Below, piece by piece: positions 1-9,260 of a DNA stretch of 64,000 nt. The notes under the pieces were generated by a model, which was not told the origin of the DNA, searched no databases, and saw only the letters and a program-made list of their open reading frames with translations. Each line of letters begins with the position of its first letter. The first letter of the stretch is position 1. Both the position numbers and the translations under genes were made by a program. This DNA comes from Zunongwangia profunda SM-A87 (GTDB lineage Bacteria > Bacteroidota > Bacteroidia > Flavobacteriales > Flavobacteriaceae), in contig NC_014041.1 of the NCBI RefSeq assembly GCF_000023465.1, positions 1,633,001 through 1,697,000 on the forward strand. The letters run 5' to 3'.

Positions 1-46
1 ACTCAACATTTAGGGAATCAATTAATCGCTTTTATTAAATAAAAAT

Positions 47-2056
47 ATGCTTCAAACACTTTTAAAGATTGGAGAATGGCAAAGCCAGGGGAAAAGTAAA
101 TGGGATCGTTTTTTGGATTATCCAAAAGCCGAACGGAAAGATAAACTAGGTAATCCCATTAACAACTATACACTTCCTATTATTTTTGATTTGGATGCAA
201 TGGAAGTAATTATCAGCTCGGAAAAGTTAAGGGAGTATGATGAGAAAGATGTTAGAAATTCATTAGGAAATAAAATGAAAGGCTCTAATAGTAAAGCAAT
301 ATGTAGTGCTGGACTGTCTAAAAGACTTGGAAGGATAAATCAGTCCTTTTTTGGAAAAGAAGGGGTAGAAACAAAAAATGGAGAGCTTATCGAAGCTATT
401 GAGAAGGAAAATTCAGCACTGCTCTCTGAAAGCTTGAAGCTCATATTATCAAAAATTTTTGATTTAAAAGAAGAATTTCTTCATCAGACCGTTTATTCTT
501 CTACAAATCAAATTGATATTCGTGCTCTCAATGAATCTTTTGATTTAGCAAAAAACGAAAATATAATTTTTCTATCTATCTCTTTAAAATCAGAAGAATT
601 CGGATATAGAGAACCAACTTTATTTGCTGATATTCCAGATTATAGGACATTTTTGGAATATTCTTTTTTTGGAGATCAAAAAAGTGTGAATTCTAAAAAA
701 ACAAAAAGTAAGCTTTGTTATGCTAGTGGAGAATTAGGAGAAGATGTGGAAGAGCTGAATCTTTCTACCCGTTACAGCTTAAACAAAATGTTTGTGACAG
801 AAACCAAAAATTATGCAGCACAATTTAACAAAAAAAAATTTCCAATTAATTATCAGGTTAGTATAGAAAATCAAGAAAAATTGGATTATGCTTCAGATTA
901 TCTATTAAATCACGGGTATAGGGTGAAAATTGCCAACTTAGAACATGTCATTCTACCTCAGTTTCAACAAAATTCGAACGTAGATTTAGAAATGGCTTTG
1001 GAAGGAATCCATAAGAAATCAGACCTTCTTTTCAACATTAACCGCCTGAATGAGCTTGCCGAGAACGTCAATTTAGAACTGGATGATCAAGTATTTTGGA
1101 TAAATTTTATTGCTTTTGAGTCTGATGGTAAATTCTTTAAATCAACCGAAATTATCAAAGATGTAAGCAGCTTTCATTTTTCCAAAATCCTACAAACATT
1201 TACAGATATCGATTGGAAGTTCAGAGAAGCAAAATTTATAGATTGGGATAAAATAATGACGGAATTTGATTACTCAACAAATGAATGGTGCTCAAGGAAG
1301 ATTAACTTTAATTCCCTTTTTCAAATAATCCCGATACGAAAGGACAAGGAAAAAAAGAACAAGGCTCTAGAGCTTTTCAAAACAATCCTTGAAAACAGAA
1401 AGATAAACGGTTCACTTCTTTTCGATTATTTTTCGGAGCTTATTTTATGTCATTACTACGAAAGGTACAGAAGCTATACCAATGTTAAAGATTATTCGCA
1501 AAGCGGTAAAAAAAACAATCAAGATTATCTTAAATGGGCAATTAGAGATAGCGTCTTCAAATACCACGCTTTTATTCAATTATTAAAAAAACTAAATCTA
1601 ATCGATATGGAACAATCGACTTCTAACGCAACCGAAGGAAAACCTGAAAATAAATATGACCAAGCCATTGATGAGTTTTTTATTGAAATGGATATGACCC
1701 ACAAAAGTCAACAAAAGGCAATGTTTTATTTGGGAAGAATGCTTCACGCCGTAGAAAATATTCAGCTAAAAAAGCAAATCAAGAAAACCGTAATTCACCT
1801 AGTCAATTTTAATGGTCTTGACGGAAATTCCATACTTCGATTGCGTAATGATTTAATCAATAAAGCGCGCCAGCATAATCAGATTGGTAAAGTGAAATTT
1901 TTAAATGGCCAATTTGGAGATAATTTCAAATTCAATTCTTGGAATATGGATCCCAATGAAGCCTTATTCTTTGTTCTTACTGGGTATTCCTTCCGCGTAA
2001 GTATCCAAGAAAGCGAAGAACAAGAAAATATAGAAAAAGTAGAAGAAACACTTTAA
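47..2056 (+). CDS. cas8b: Cas8b, large subunit of type I-B Cascade
   Basis: Probable large subunit of the type I-B effector complex (TM1802/Csh1 family), which in this family contacts the PAM and the crRNA 5' end. It is 669 aa, within the usual Cas8b range, and has no signal peptide or membrane segment. I see no CxxC zinc pairs of the kind found in some Cas8b proteins. Primary-sequence conservation in this family is poor, so the call rests largely on position: it is the first gene of an operon followed 20 bp later by a clear cas7 and then cas5, cas3. An upstream gene (cas6 is often first in I-B) is not present in the 46 bp available. Very A-rich codon use, like its neighbours. Confidence 0.85.
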   Translation: MLQTLLKIGEWQSQGKSKWDRFLDYPKAERKDKLGNPINNYTLPIIFDLDAMEVIISSEKLREYDEKDVRNSLGNKMKGSNSKAICSAGLSKRLGRINQSFFGKEGVETKNGELIEAIEKENSALLSESLKLILSKIFDLKEEFLHQTVYSSTNQIDIRALNESFDLAKNENIIFLSISLKSEEFGYREPTLFADIPDYRTFLEYSFFGDQKSVNSKKTKSKLCYASGELGEDVEELNLSTRYSLNKMFVTETKNYAAQFNKKKFPINYQVSIENQEKLDYASDYLLNHGYRVKIANLEHVILPQFQQNSNVDLEMALEGIHKKSDLLFNINRLNELAENVNLELDDQVFWINFIAFESDGKFFKSTEIIKDVSSFHFSKILQTFTDIDWKFREAKFIDWDKIMTEFDYSTNEWCSRKINFNSLFQIIPIRKDKEKKNKALELFKTILENRKINGSLLFDYFSELILCHYYERYRSYTNVKDYSQSGKKNNQDYLKWAIRDSVFKYHAFIQLLKKLNLIDMEQSTSNATEGKPENKYDQAIDEFFIEMDMTHKSQQKAMFYLGRMLHAVENIQLKKQIKKTVIHLVNFNGLDGNSILRLRNDLINKARQHNQIGKVKFLNGQFGDNFKFNSWNMDPNEALFFVLTGYSFRVSIQESEEQENIEKVEETL

Positions 2057-2076
2057 ATCAATCAAAATATTAAATT

Positions 2077-3090
2077 ATGAAACCAAGCATTACCAACTCT
2101 TCCGATTTCCTATTTGTTTATGAAGCCATTCAGTGTAACCCAAACGGTGATCCCGATCAGGAAAACAAACCAAGAATGGATTATGATACGAAAACCAACC
2201 TAGTGACTGATACCCGCGTTAAGCGTTTCATCAGGGATTATCTAAAGGCAAGCAACGAGGATGAAATTGTTTTTGTAGATATGGAAGGAGATTCTAAAGT
2301 AAGTGTAGACAGCAAGCTAAAGGCTGTTGTAAAGAGGACTGTTGAGAACGAAGGCGAATTGGAAAAGGCTTTCGAAAACGATTCTGAAGCGTTAAAAGTT
2401 TACAAAGAAATAATCGCTAAGGAGAAAGATGCTGAAGGTGTGTGGAAAACTATTACCGATAAAAAATTTAAGCAAAAAGAAGTAAACTATGAGCTGTTGG
2501 CCTATTTGGTAAAAGAAAAATTCCTTGATATCAGGATGTTTGGCAGCGCCTTTGCTGTTGGTGGGTTCACTAAAGCATATACCGGCCCTATTCAATTAAA
2601 TTGGGGCTATTCATTTAATAAAGTAGAGTTAATAGACTCCAGTTCTATTGTCACGATTATGAACGATGACAGCAGTACATTTGGTAAAGATTACCGGGTT
2701 CATTACAGTTTGCTGGGCTTTAACGGAACAATTAATGCCCCTGCCGCCAAAACAACCGGACTTGCTACTGATGATGTTCTAGAATTCAGAAAAGCCATTT
2801 GGGAAAGCATCCCGGCTTCACCCACGCGCTCCAAATTAAATCAATATCCAAAACTTTATCTGGAAATCGTTTATAACGAAGGAGTTTCTAATGGTCAATT
2901 TGGTGATCTACGTAATTTTGTTGAGACTCAACCCAAAGAGGGGATAACCGATAAGCAAGTGCGAAAATTCAAAGATTTATCAATTGATTTAAGTGCTTTA
3001 AAAACGTTGATTGCCCAAGATAAAAGCGGGGAACATAAAATCAAGGAAATAATTTTAAAAACCTCGGCCGATTTTGATTTTTCACTGTAA
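2077..3090 (+). CDS. cas7: Cas7 (Csh2-type) backbone subunit of Cascade
   Basis: Backbone subunit that polymerises along the crRNA in type I-B Cascade. At 337 aa it matches the family. The N-terminus carries the hallmark stretch CNPNGDPDQENKPRMD (about residues 19-34), followed by VTDTRVKRFIRDYL, typical of the Csh2/Cst2 Cas7 group. The central FGSAFAVGG segment (near residue 155) is also typical. It lies 20 bp after cas8b and 27 bp before cas5, so it should be co-translated with them as the Cascade core. Assignment is secure from the N-terminal motif alone. Confidence 0.95.
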   Translation: MKPSITNSSDFLFVYEAIQCNPNGDPDQENKPRMDYDTKTNLVTDTRVKRFIRDYLKASNEDEIVFVDMEGDSKVSVDSKLKAVVKRTVENEGELEKAFENDSEALKVYKEIIAKEKDAEGVWKTITDKKFKQKEVNYELLAYLVKEKFLDIRMFGSAFAVGGFTKAYTGPIQLNWGYSFNKVELIDSSSIVTIMNDDSSTFGKDYRVHYSLLGFNGTINAPAAKTTGLATDDVLEFRKAIWESIPASPTRSKLNQYPKLYLEIVYNEGVSNGQFGDLRNFVETQPKEGITDKQVRKFKDLSIDLSALKTLIAQDKSGEHKIKEIILKTSADFDFSL

Positions 3091-3117
3091 CAGAAGTTCC
3101 ACCTTAAACCTACTGTT

Positions 3118-3918
3118 ATGGAGATATTAAGTTTTAAAATCAGTGGAAAAATGGCGCATTTTAGAAAGTATTACGCCAACAATACTGCGTTTAGTTTTTC
3201 TATACCGCCACGCACTACCATTATGGGAATCGTGGCTGCTGCAATGGGATGGGCCAAAGATTCATATTACGAAGATTTGGCATCCGAAAATATTCAGATT
3301 GGCGTCCGCGTCCTCAACCCGTTGAAAAAAAGTTTTCACCGGCTTAATTTTCTGAGCATCAAAAGCACGGGAGATATGGCTAAAAACTGGTCTTCCGATT
3401 TTCGTGGTGAAGGAGGCCCTATTCAAACTCCATTTGAAGTGATCACTGCTTGGGATCTTGCTAAAGCTGATGTAGCTTATCAGGTATTTGTAAAGGCGAG
3501 TGATAATGGGAAAGCAGTTTACGAATCGATCAAAACTCATTTTTTAGAAAAGGACCCCGTTTATAATATCACGCTGGGAACAGCAAATTTCACAGCAAAC
3601 TTGTCAGACATTGAGGTTTTTAAGGATAATCAAATAGATATGAGAAGCGCAGATGACTATGTTCAGATTCATTCTGCGGTACTTGTGGAACTTGTAGAAG
3701 ATTTAAAATTTGATAAAGAAGAATTTCAGAATTACAACTTTGTAGAAGAAGATATGCTACCTGGAGATTTTATAGCCAACGGAAATCGGGAAGTACGCAA
3801 AATGAACCGGTTGCTTTTCTCTATTACACCCCATCCGTTAAGTGTGAAGCTAAAGGGCTCTTATTATGTTTTAAAAAATGATACCGGTGATCTGAACATT
3901 CAATTTATGGACGCATGA
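3118..3918 (+). CDS. cas5: Cas5 (Cas5b/Cas5h type)
   Basis: RAMP-fold subunit capping the 5' handle end of the crRNA in Cascade. It is 266 aa. The N-terminal segment has the Cas5 signature: FRKYYANNTAFSFSIPPRT followed by TIMGIVAAAMGW (about residues 16-46). The middle contains GEGGPIQTPFEV, similar to the family's central loop. Its stop overlaps the cas3 start by 4 bp (ATGA), so translation is coupled. There is no Cas5d-like catalytic motif and a dedicated cas6 is present, so it is probably structural rather than a processing nuclease. Confidence 0.92.
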   Translation: MEILSFKISGKMAHFRKYYANNTAFSFSIPPRTTIMGIVAAAMGWAKDSYYEDLASENIQIGVRVLNPLKKSFHRLNFLSIKSTGDMAKNWSSDFRGEGGPIQTPFEVITAWDLAKADVAYQVFVKASDNGKAVYESIKTHFLEKDPVYNITLGTANFTANLSDIEVFKDNQIDMRSADDYVQIHSAVLVELVEDLKFDKEEFQNYNFVEEDMLPGDFIANGNREVRKMNRLLFSITPHPLSVKLKGSYYVLKNDTGDLNIQFMDA

Positions 3919-6341
3919 ACTATTATTCCCACAGTAAATTAAATGAAAATGAAATTACAGAAGGCTCAAAAGAATTACGCGTTCATGTAAATGGAGTAAA
4001 GGAGAAAGCTTTATTTCATTTCGCCGAAGGCTTATCCTTAGGATATACGGATAAGGAACTGAAAGAAATGATAACAGTTGTGGTGGATTTTCACGATTTA
4101 GGGAAATACACTTCCTATTTCCAAAATTATCTCTTAAAGCAAGATCCTATAGACTTTAAATTAAAGCAACACGCGCGATTAGGAGGTTTTGTAGCCTATA
4201 ATTATTTAGAAAAGAAAGATGAGAAAAAGGCACTACTATCCTTATACCTTATTTTTTTACACCATAGTCCTCTGATTGACATACTTCAGATTCCCTCTAA
4301 GTTGGATGATGATTTAAAAAGAATAATAAATAAACAAAAAGAGGATTTAGTTCAGAATTTTCCAATCATTGAAAAAGATTTGGGAATTGAAAGACTTCAG
4401 GATTTAGTTTACTATACGGAAGAAACAAAACTGCGGAAGGGTTTTAGGTATTGGGGTAAAAAATACGCTTGCATTCAGGATTATTTCCTGATCAATTATT
4501 TGTTCTCCTTATTGATAGAAGGAGATAAAATCGATGCTTCCGATACTGTTCCCTATCAATTAAAACCGATTAAACCCTCTTCTGTTGATGATCGTTTTGG
4601 AAAACCTGATTTTCAGCAGAAAAATTTGAATCAACTTGGCAACAACGAATTGCGGAACTACTGTAGGGCAGTTGTCATTTCTAACTTAGATCAACCCGAT
4701 ATCTTAGAACACTTTGTTTTTACCTTAACTGCACCTACCGGAATTGGAAAAACAATGACGGCACTGGATTTCTCATTAAAACTCAAAGATAAGATCAAGA
4801 AAAATTCAGGAGCAGAAGCCAGGATAATTTATGCTTTGCCTTTCATTAATATCATAGAACAAGCGCTAAGTGAATATGATAAAGTATTAAAATCACAAAA
4901 CATTAACATCTTAGGACATTATCAATATGCTGATATTTTTGGCAAAAACGACCAGAAAGAAAATGTAGATGGTGCAGAACAGGGTTATGATCAAAAATTA
5001 ATGGCACTAGACACGTGGCAGGCCGATGTAGTAATCACTTCTTTTGTTCAGTTTTTTGAAACGCTCATCGGCAACCGCAATAAGTTACTGAAAAAGTTTA
5101 ACCATTTTGCAAATTCTATCATCATCCTCGATGAAGTGCAAACCCTTCGCCTGGATCAAATGCCGTTGCTGGGGGCTGTTTTGTTTTATATGTCAAAATT
5201 TTTAAAATCTCGTATAATTCTAATGACGGCTACACGTCCTAAAATTTTTGAACTGGCGCAAGAAGAAATTTTAACCGCAGAAAGTGAACAAGTTAATCCC
5301 AAGGAACTGCTTACTAATTATGAAGAAGTTTTTGAGGTTTTCAAACGAACCTCAATTCATCCACTTTTAAATGATTTAAAGGAAGAAAAAGAAAGTAGAA
5401 TACAAGAATTCGTGTCTTCCATTTTTGTCAATAAGTGGAATGCCGAAAAGTCCTGCTTGATTGTATGTAATACTGTTAAACGTTCTATAGAAGTTTTCGA
5501 TACGATCAGGAGCTATTTAGAAGAAAACAATTTAGAAAATCCACTTTATTATTTATCGACTAATATAATTCCTGCCCAACGTCTTGAACGAATAAAAAAT
5601 ATAAAAGAAGATATACAAGATCATAAAGCTCCCATTTTAATTGCAACCCAGGTAGTTGAAGCAGGAGTGGATTTGGATTTTGACATGGGCTTCCGTGATA
5701 TCGGCCCCATTGATTCCATCATTCAAGTCGCGGGTAGAATCAACAGAAATAATACTATTGAAAAAACACATTCCCCGCTTTATATCATAGATTTTGACGT
5801 TAAAGCAACAATGATGGTTTATGGGCGGTTGACATATATCCAGGCAAAAAAATCATTAGAGCAAAAAAAATGCTTCTATGAAAAAGAATATTTAGAGTTG
5901 ATTACAACCTATTTTGATGGAATTTCTGACAAAAGCTCCTTTGGAGATGCACGCAATTTTTTCAAATCTATGAAAACATTAAAATATGATTCTGACGAAA
6001 AAAGCGAACTGCCCGTTTCAGCCTTTCGCATCATTGAAGAATCTGATAGATATGCCGCAGTTTTCATCGAAACAGATGAAGATGCTTCCGAAGTTTTAGA
6101 GAAGTATCTCCAAAAGATTACCAACCAAATAAGCAGAAAAGAATACAATAAGAATTGGAAATTAAAATTCCAGCAACATGTAATTTCCGTACCAAAATAC
6201 CTTTGTGAAGATTTAGAAACAGTAAATGAATATGAGGAAAATATATTACTTGTGCCTAAAAAAGAAATAGGTTCCCGGTATAGTGTCGAAACAGGTTATA
6301 ACCGGGATTTAAAAGAGCAAAATATGGCTTATACTTTCTAA
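3915..6341 (+). CDS. cas3: Cas3 helicase-nuclease with N-terminal HD domain
   Basis: Effector that unwinds and degrades target DNA after Cascade binding. It is an 808-aa single-chain Cas3. The HD nuclease domain is N-terminal, with the HDLGK motif at residues 60-64. The SF2 helicase core follows, with Walker A APTGIGKT starting near residue 273, Walker B DEVQ at about 406-409, motif III MTAT after it, and the motif VI region QVAGRINR. All key HD and ATPase residues appear intact, so the interference arm looks functional. It overlaps cas5 by 4 bp and ends 31 bp before cas6. The HD and helicase parts are fused, not split. Confidence 0.95.
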   Translation: MNYYSHSKLNENEITEGSKELRVHVNGVKEKALFHFAEGLSLGYTDKELKEMITVVVDFHDLGKYTSYFQNYLLKQDPIDFKLKQHARLGGFVAYNYLEKKDEKKALLSLYLIFLHHSPLIDILQIPSKLDDDLKRIINKQKEDLVQNFPIIEKDLGIERLQDLVYYTEETKLRKGFRYWGKKYACIQDYFLINYLFSLLIEGDKIDASDTVPYQLKPIKPSSVDDRFGKPDFQQKNLNQLGNNELRNYCRAVVISNLDQPDILEHFVFTLTAPTGIGKTMTALDFSLKLKDKIKKNSGAEARIIYALPFINIIEQALSEYDKVLKSQNINILGHYQYADIFGKNDQKENVDGAEQGYDQKLMALDTWQADVVITSFVQFFETLIGNRNKLLKKFNHFANSIIILDEVQTLRLDQMPLLGAVLFYMSKFLKSRIILMTATRPKIFELAQEEILTAESEQVNPKELLTNYEEVFEVFKRTSIHPLLNDLKEEKESRIQEFVSSIFVNKWNAEKSCLIVCNTVKRSIEVFDTIRSYLEENNLENPLYYLSTNIIPAQRLERIKNIKEDIQDHKAPILIATQVVEAGVDLDFDMGFRDIGPIDSIIQVAGRINRNNTIEKTHSPLYIIDFDVKATMMVYGRLTYIQAKKSLEQKKCFYEKEYLELITTYFDGISDKSSFGDARNFFKSMKTLKYDSDEKSELPVSAFRIIEESDRYAAVFIETDEDASEVLEKYLQKITNQISRKEYNKNWKLKFQQHVISVPKYLCEDLETVNEYEENILLVPKKEIGSRYSVETGYNRDLKEQNMAYTF

Positions 6342-6372
6342 ATTAAAATATCCACTAAAACAAGGAGCACTT

Positions 6373-7059
6373 ATGACAACATCCACCACCACTCAAGAAC
6401 TGCAAATTTGCCGCATCAAATTCCCGGAAATCAAATTACAAACCCGCGATGCCCATAAACTGCGGGGCTATTTTGGTAATTTGTTTAAACAGCAATCCCC
6501 CATCCTACACAATCATTATGAGGATGGCCGTTTTCGGTATAAATACCCCAGTGTTCAATATAAAATAATCAATAAAGTGCCCACGCTAATCGGCATCAAT
6601 GAAGGGGCTGCTTTATTACCCCAACTCTTTCTTAAAATTAAAGAATTGGATATTTCGGGGCAATCCTATCCTATCAGCAGTAAAAATATTGAGATGCGCA
6701 ATGAAAGGACGGGCTATAGCGATCAATTGCACCAATATAGGTTTGAAACGCTTTGGATGGCCCTAAACCAACAAAACTATCCCAAATATCAAAACTTAAA
6801 AACAGAAGCCGAAAAAGAAGCCATGCTCAATGCGATTTTAGTGGGCCATATACTCAGCTTTTTTCGGAATACAGGAATTGAACTTAGCCCTAACGAGCGC
6901 CTGATGGCAAAAGTTCAGGTTCAGGAAAAAAGTACCTTGTTTAAAGAAAACCGCATGATCGCCTTTTCCGGCAGTTTTGTGGTCAATGCCCTCCTGCCTG
7001 CCGAGATTGGCCTGGGCAAGGCAGTAAGCCGTGGCTTTGGCACCCTAATACGCGCCTAA
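6373..7059 (+). CDS. cas6: Cas6-type crRNA-processing endoribonuclease
   Basis: Likely metal-independent RNase that cuts pre-crRNA within each repeat to leave an 8-nt handle (here ATTGAAAC). It is 228 aa. The C-terminus carries the Cas6 glycine-rich loop GLGKAVSRGFGTL (last 16 residues). The N-terminal half has no other recognisable domain and His residues that could be catalytic are present but not assignable by eye. It sits between cas3 and cas1 instead of first in the operon, its usual place in I-B. Its last base overlaps the cas1 start (TAATG). GC is slightly higher than in the cascade genes. Confidence 0.82.
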   Translation: MTTSTTTQELQICRIKFPEIKLQTRDAHKLRGYFGNLFKQQSPILHNHYEDGRFRYKYPSVQYKIINKVPTLIGINEGAALLPQLFLKIKELDISGQSYPISSKNIEMRNERTGYSDQLHQYRFETLWMALNQQNYPKYQNLKTEAEKEAMLNAILVGHILSFFRNTGIELSPNERLMAKVQVQEKSTLFKENRMIAFSGSFVVNALLPAEIGLGKAVSRGFGTLIRA

Positions 7060-8057
7060 TGCAAATTTTTATCAATACATACGGTACCTACCTCCACGTT
7101 AAAGACGATATGTTTGAGATCAAAGTGCGTGAGGATAAGAAGCAACCTTTTAAAGTAAATCATATTGCTGCCCACAAGGTAACTTCCTTTATCGTTTCAA
7201 AAGGTGCAGCCCTTACTTCCGATGCTATCGCCCTGGCACTAAAACACAATATCGATATCGTGATTGTAGAAACCAACGGGCATCCTATGGGACGTTTTTG
7301 GCACAGTAAATTAGGGAGTACCACCAAAATACGTAAAGAACAATTAAAAGCCTCTTTAAACGAAGTTGGCGTAAAATGGATCAAAGAATGGTTGAGTGTT
7401 AAGCTTGAGAATCAAGCAGATTTCCTTCAGGATTTAAAAAAACATCGTAAAAATTTACATACACCCCTTGAAGAGAAATCTGAGGCCATCCTTAATTTCA
7501 GGGAAAAAATCATGCAATCTTCTGCTACAGACATCAAAGAAGTTGATGAATCTTTTAGGGGCTGGGAAGGCTCTGCAGGCCGACAATATTTTGATGCCCT
7601 TTCCCTTTGTATGCCCAAAGATTTTAATTTTAACGGAAGAAGTTTTCGTCCGGCAAAAGATGAATTTAATGCGATGCTTAATTATGCTTACGGAATTTTA
7701 TACAGTCGTATAGAACGAGCGTTGATGTTAGCAGGACTTGATCCCTTTGTGGGTTTTATGCATAGGGACGATTATAACTCCAAAAGCCTGGTTTTCGATT
7801 TTATAGAGCCTTACCGTAGCTATGCCGATCGTTTTGTATTTAGGTTATTTACCGGAAAAAAAATCAACAAAAATTATTTTACAGAATTTACCGGAGGGGT
7901 TTCTTTAAATGAAGAAGGAAAAGCCTTTTTTGTCGCCCCTTATTTAGAATATTTAGATAGTGAAAAAATACGCTATAAAGGAAAATTACAAACCCGGTTA
8001 AATGCAGTTCAATTGGAAGCTCATCGTTTCGCTAATAGTTTGATTTCTAAGCAATAA
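7059..8057 (+). CDS. cas1: Cas1 integrase
   Basis: Metal-dependent integrase that, with Cas2, inserts new spacers at the leader end of the array. It is 332 aa, the usual length for type I-B Cas1. Conserved catalytic residues are visible: E170 in GWEGSAGRQYF, H235 in GFMHRDDY and E250 in FDFIEPYR. The N-terminal beta domain is followed by the helical catalytic domain; no fusion partner is seen. The ATG overlaps the cas6 stop by one base, so translation is probably coupled. A 144-bp gap separates it from cas2, the only sizeable gap in the operon. Confidence 0.97.
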   Translation: MQIFINTYGTYLHVKDDMFEIKVREDKKQPFKVNHIAAHKVTSFIVSKGAALTSDAIALALKHNIDIVIVETNGHPMGRFWHSKLGSTTKIRKEQLKASLNEVGVKWIKEWLSVKLENQADFLQDLKKHRKNLHTPLEEKSEAILNFREKIMQSSATDIKEVDESFRGWEGSAGRQYFDALSLCMPKDFNFNGRSFRPAKDEFNAMLNYAYGILYSRIERALMLAGLDPFVGFMHRDDYNSKSLVFDFIEPYRSYADRFVFRLFTGKKINKNYFTEFTGGVSLNEEGKAFFVAPYLEYLDSEKIRYKGKLQTRLNAVQLEAHRFANSLISKQ

Positions 8058-8201
8058 TGTAATGGTGAAATAAAACAATGTTTGAATAAAAAAATGAAAT
8101 AATGAGTGACTGAGAAAATGTTTGAATGAGAGAAGACATCTATTATTGAAACATTCAGCTATGGAAGTATTTAGTCTTTCAACCATTAAAAAAGTAAAAA
8201 G
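8058..8201 (+). other. Gap between cas1 and cas2
   Basis: 144 bp, A-rich, without a convincing gene. It contains two imperfect direct copies of an AATGTTTGAAT-like stretch (near 8078 and 8117). No hairpin terminator is seen, and I could not identify a TAnnTTTG promoter. It might simply be spacer sequence or hold a weak promoter for cas2-cas4. Confidence 0.4.
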
Positions 8202-8492
8202 ATGATTATTTGGGTTTTATATGACATTAAAAATAATAGTGCCAGAAATTACGTCGCCAAAGTTTGTAAACACGCGGGCTTATATCGGGTACAGTATTCT
8301 TGTTTTTTAGGCAGCTTAAATGATAATGAAAAAGATAGCCTGGAGCTGCAAATTGAAAAAGTAATTAATGAAGACACCGATAAGATCTATATTTTCCGGA
8401 TGAATAAAGAACAATTAAAAGATTGTACGATGCTCGGGCAGGCTTTTGATGATAAATTGGTAACCGATGAAGTAAAAGCTCTTTTTTTCTAA
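8202..8492 (+). CDS. cas2: Cas2, adaptation complex subunit
   Basis: Small ferredoxin-fold protein that bridges two Cas1 dimers during spacer integration. It is 96 aa, typical size. The N-terminus MIIWVLYDIKNNSARN holds the conserved Asp (D8) at the end of the first beta strand, and GLYRVQYSCFLGSL matches the second strand region of the family. The stop overlaps the cas4 start by one base (TAATG), so cas2-cas4 form a translationally coupled pair. Confidence 0.96.
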   Translation: MIIWVLYDIKNNSARNYVAKVCKHAGLYRVQYSCFLGSLNDNEKDSLELQIEKVINEDTDKIYIFRMNKEQLKDCTMLGQAFDDKLVTDEVKALFF

Positions 8493-9067
8493 TGCAAAGC
8501 TTTTATCCTTCACAAATTATCGAATACCTCTATTGTCCTCGATACACTTATTTCGAGTACGTGCTCCGTATTCCGCAATACGAAGACAAGTTTTACAAAG
8601 TTACTAGAGGTAGGGAGATACATAACGAAAAGTTGGAACAGAATAAGGCCTATCTACGCAAAAAAATCGGGGTGAAAAACAAATGGATAGACCAGTATTT
8701 GGGAGTGGAGGGCTTACGAGGAAAAATAGATGAGGTGCTAGAGTTAGGGGATAATAGTTTTGCTCCCTTGGATTATAAATTTGCATATTGGAAAGATAGG
8801 GTTTACGACACCTACAAACAGCAACTCTACTGTTATGCGGTATTAATAGAAGAGAACTTTCAAGTTGAAGTAAAAAAAGGCTTTTTGGTTTATACCCGAA
8901 GCAAACATAAATTGATAGAAGTCCCCATCCCGCTCGCTGCAAAAGCAGAAATAAAAGAAAGTATGGAAAAAATGCTTGTAATTATCGAGCAAAATAAATT
9001 TCCGAAAGCAACAACATTTAAGAAAAGATGTGTAAATTGTACCTACCGGAATATCTGCATTAAATAA
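8492..9067 (+). CDS. cas4: Cas4, PAM-selecting exonuclease of the adaptation module
   Basis: RecB-family nuclease with an Fe-S cluster that trims prespacers and fixes PAM orientation. It is 191 aa. One cysteine lies near the N-terminus (LYCPRY) and three near the C-terminus (CVNCTYRNIC), the usual four 4Fe-4S ligands. RecB motif residues are seen in GKIDEVLEL and in the DYK of PLDYKFAY. It is placed last, after cas2, whereas cas4 more often precedes cas1 in type I-B loci. It is the last cas gene; a hairpin 76 bp after its stop could end the transcript. Confidence 0.93.
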   Translation: MQSFYPSQIIEYLYCPRYTYFEYVLRIPQYEDKFYKVTRGREIHNEKLEQNKAYLRKKIGVKNKWIDQYLGVEGLRGKIDEVLELGDNSFAPLDYKFAYWKDRVYDTYKQQLYCYAVLIEENFQVEVKKGFLVYTRSKHKLIEVPIPLAAKAEIKESMEKMLVIIEQNKFPKATTFKKRCVNCTYRNICIK

Positions 9068-9260
9068 GTATTCCGCCTGTCAATTTATTTCTAATCGCTT
9101 AAAATTTTACGCTTATGTCAGTGAACACGGGGCTTTTTGAATACGGAAAATTTACTTATTTTTCCGTTTTTACGTTCTTTGACATATTGAAAAATAAGGT
9201 TTTAGAAATTGAGAATATCGTTTTAAGCATTGTCGTTTCTGGATTAAGGCAAAGAATCGG
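9068..9260 (+). promoter_or_regulatory. CRISPR leader
   Basis: 193-bp AT-rich stretch between cas4 and the first repeat. It is the leader because the adjoining repeats are uniform while the repeat at the other end (14819-14855) is degenerate. It contains the hairpin at 9143-9167 and, just after it, TTCTTTGACATATTG (9176-9190), which could be an upstream promoter element or integration anchor. No exact TAnnTTTG element is found. Confidence 0.75.
9143..9171 (+). terminator. Candidate intrinsic terminator of the cas operon
   Basis: Perfect 8-bp inverted repeat ACGGAAAA (9143-9150) / TTTTCCGT (9160-9167) with a 9-nt loop, followed by TTT. It lies inside the leader, 76 bp after cas4, so it would end cas transcription before the array, which would then need its own promoter downstream of 9171. 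Confidence 0.5.

Noticed and set aside
8145..8152. ATTGAAAC in the cas1-cas2 gap, matching the repeat's 3' end
   Set aside because: Only 8 nt match and the rest of the repeat is absent; expected by chance in AT-rich sequence.
8604..8942. 112-codon minus-strand open frame
   Set aside because: Lies entirely opposite cas4, which has clear Fe-S cysteines and RecB motifs; the opposing frame shows no family features.
9179..9184. TTGACA in the leader as a sigma-70 -35 box
   Set aside because: Bacteroidota primary promoters use TTG/TAnnTTTG elements, and no matching -7 element lies at the right distance.
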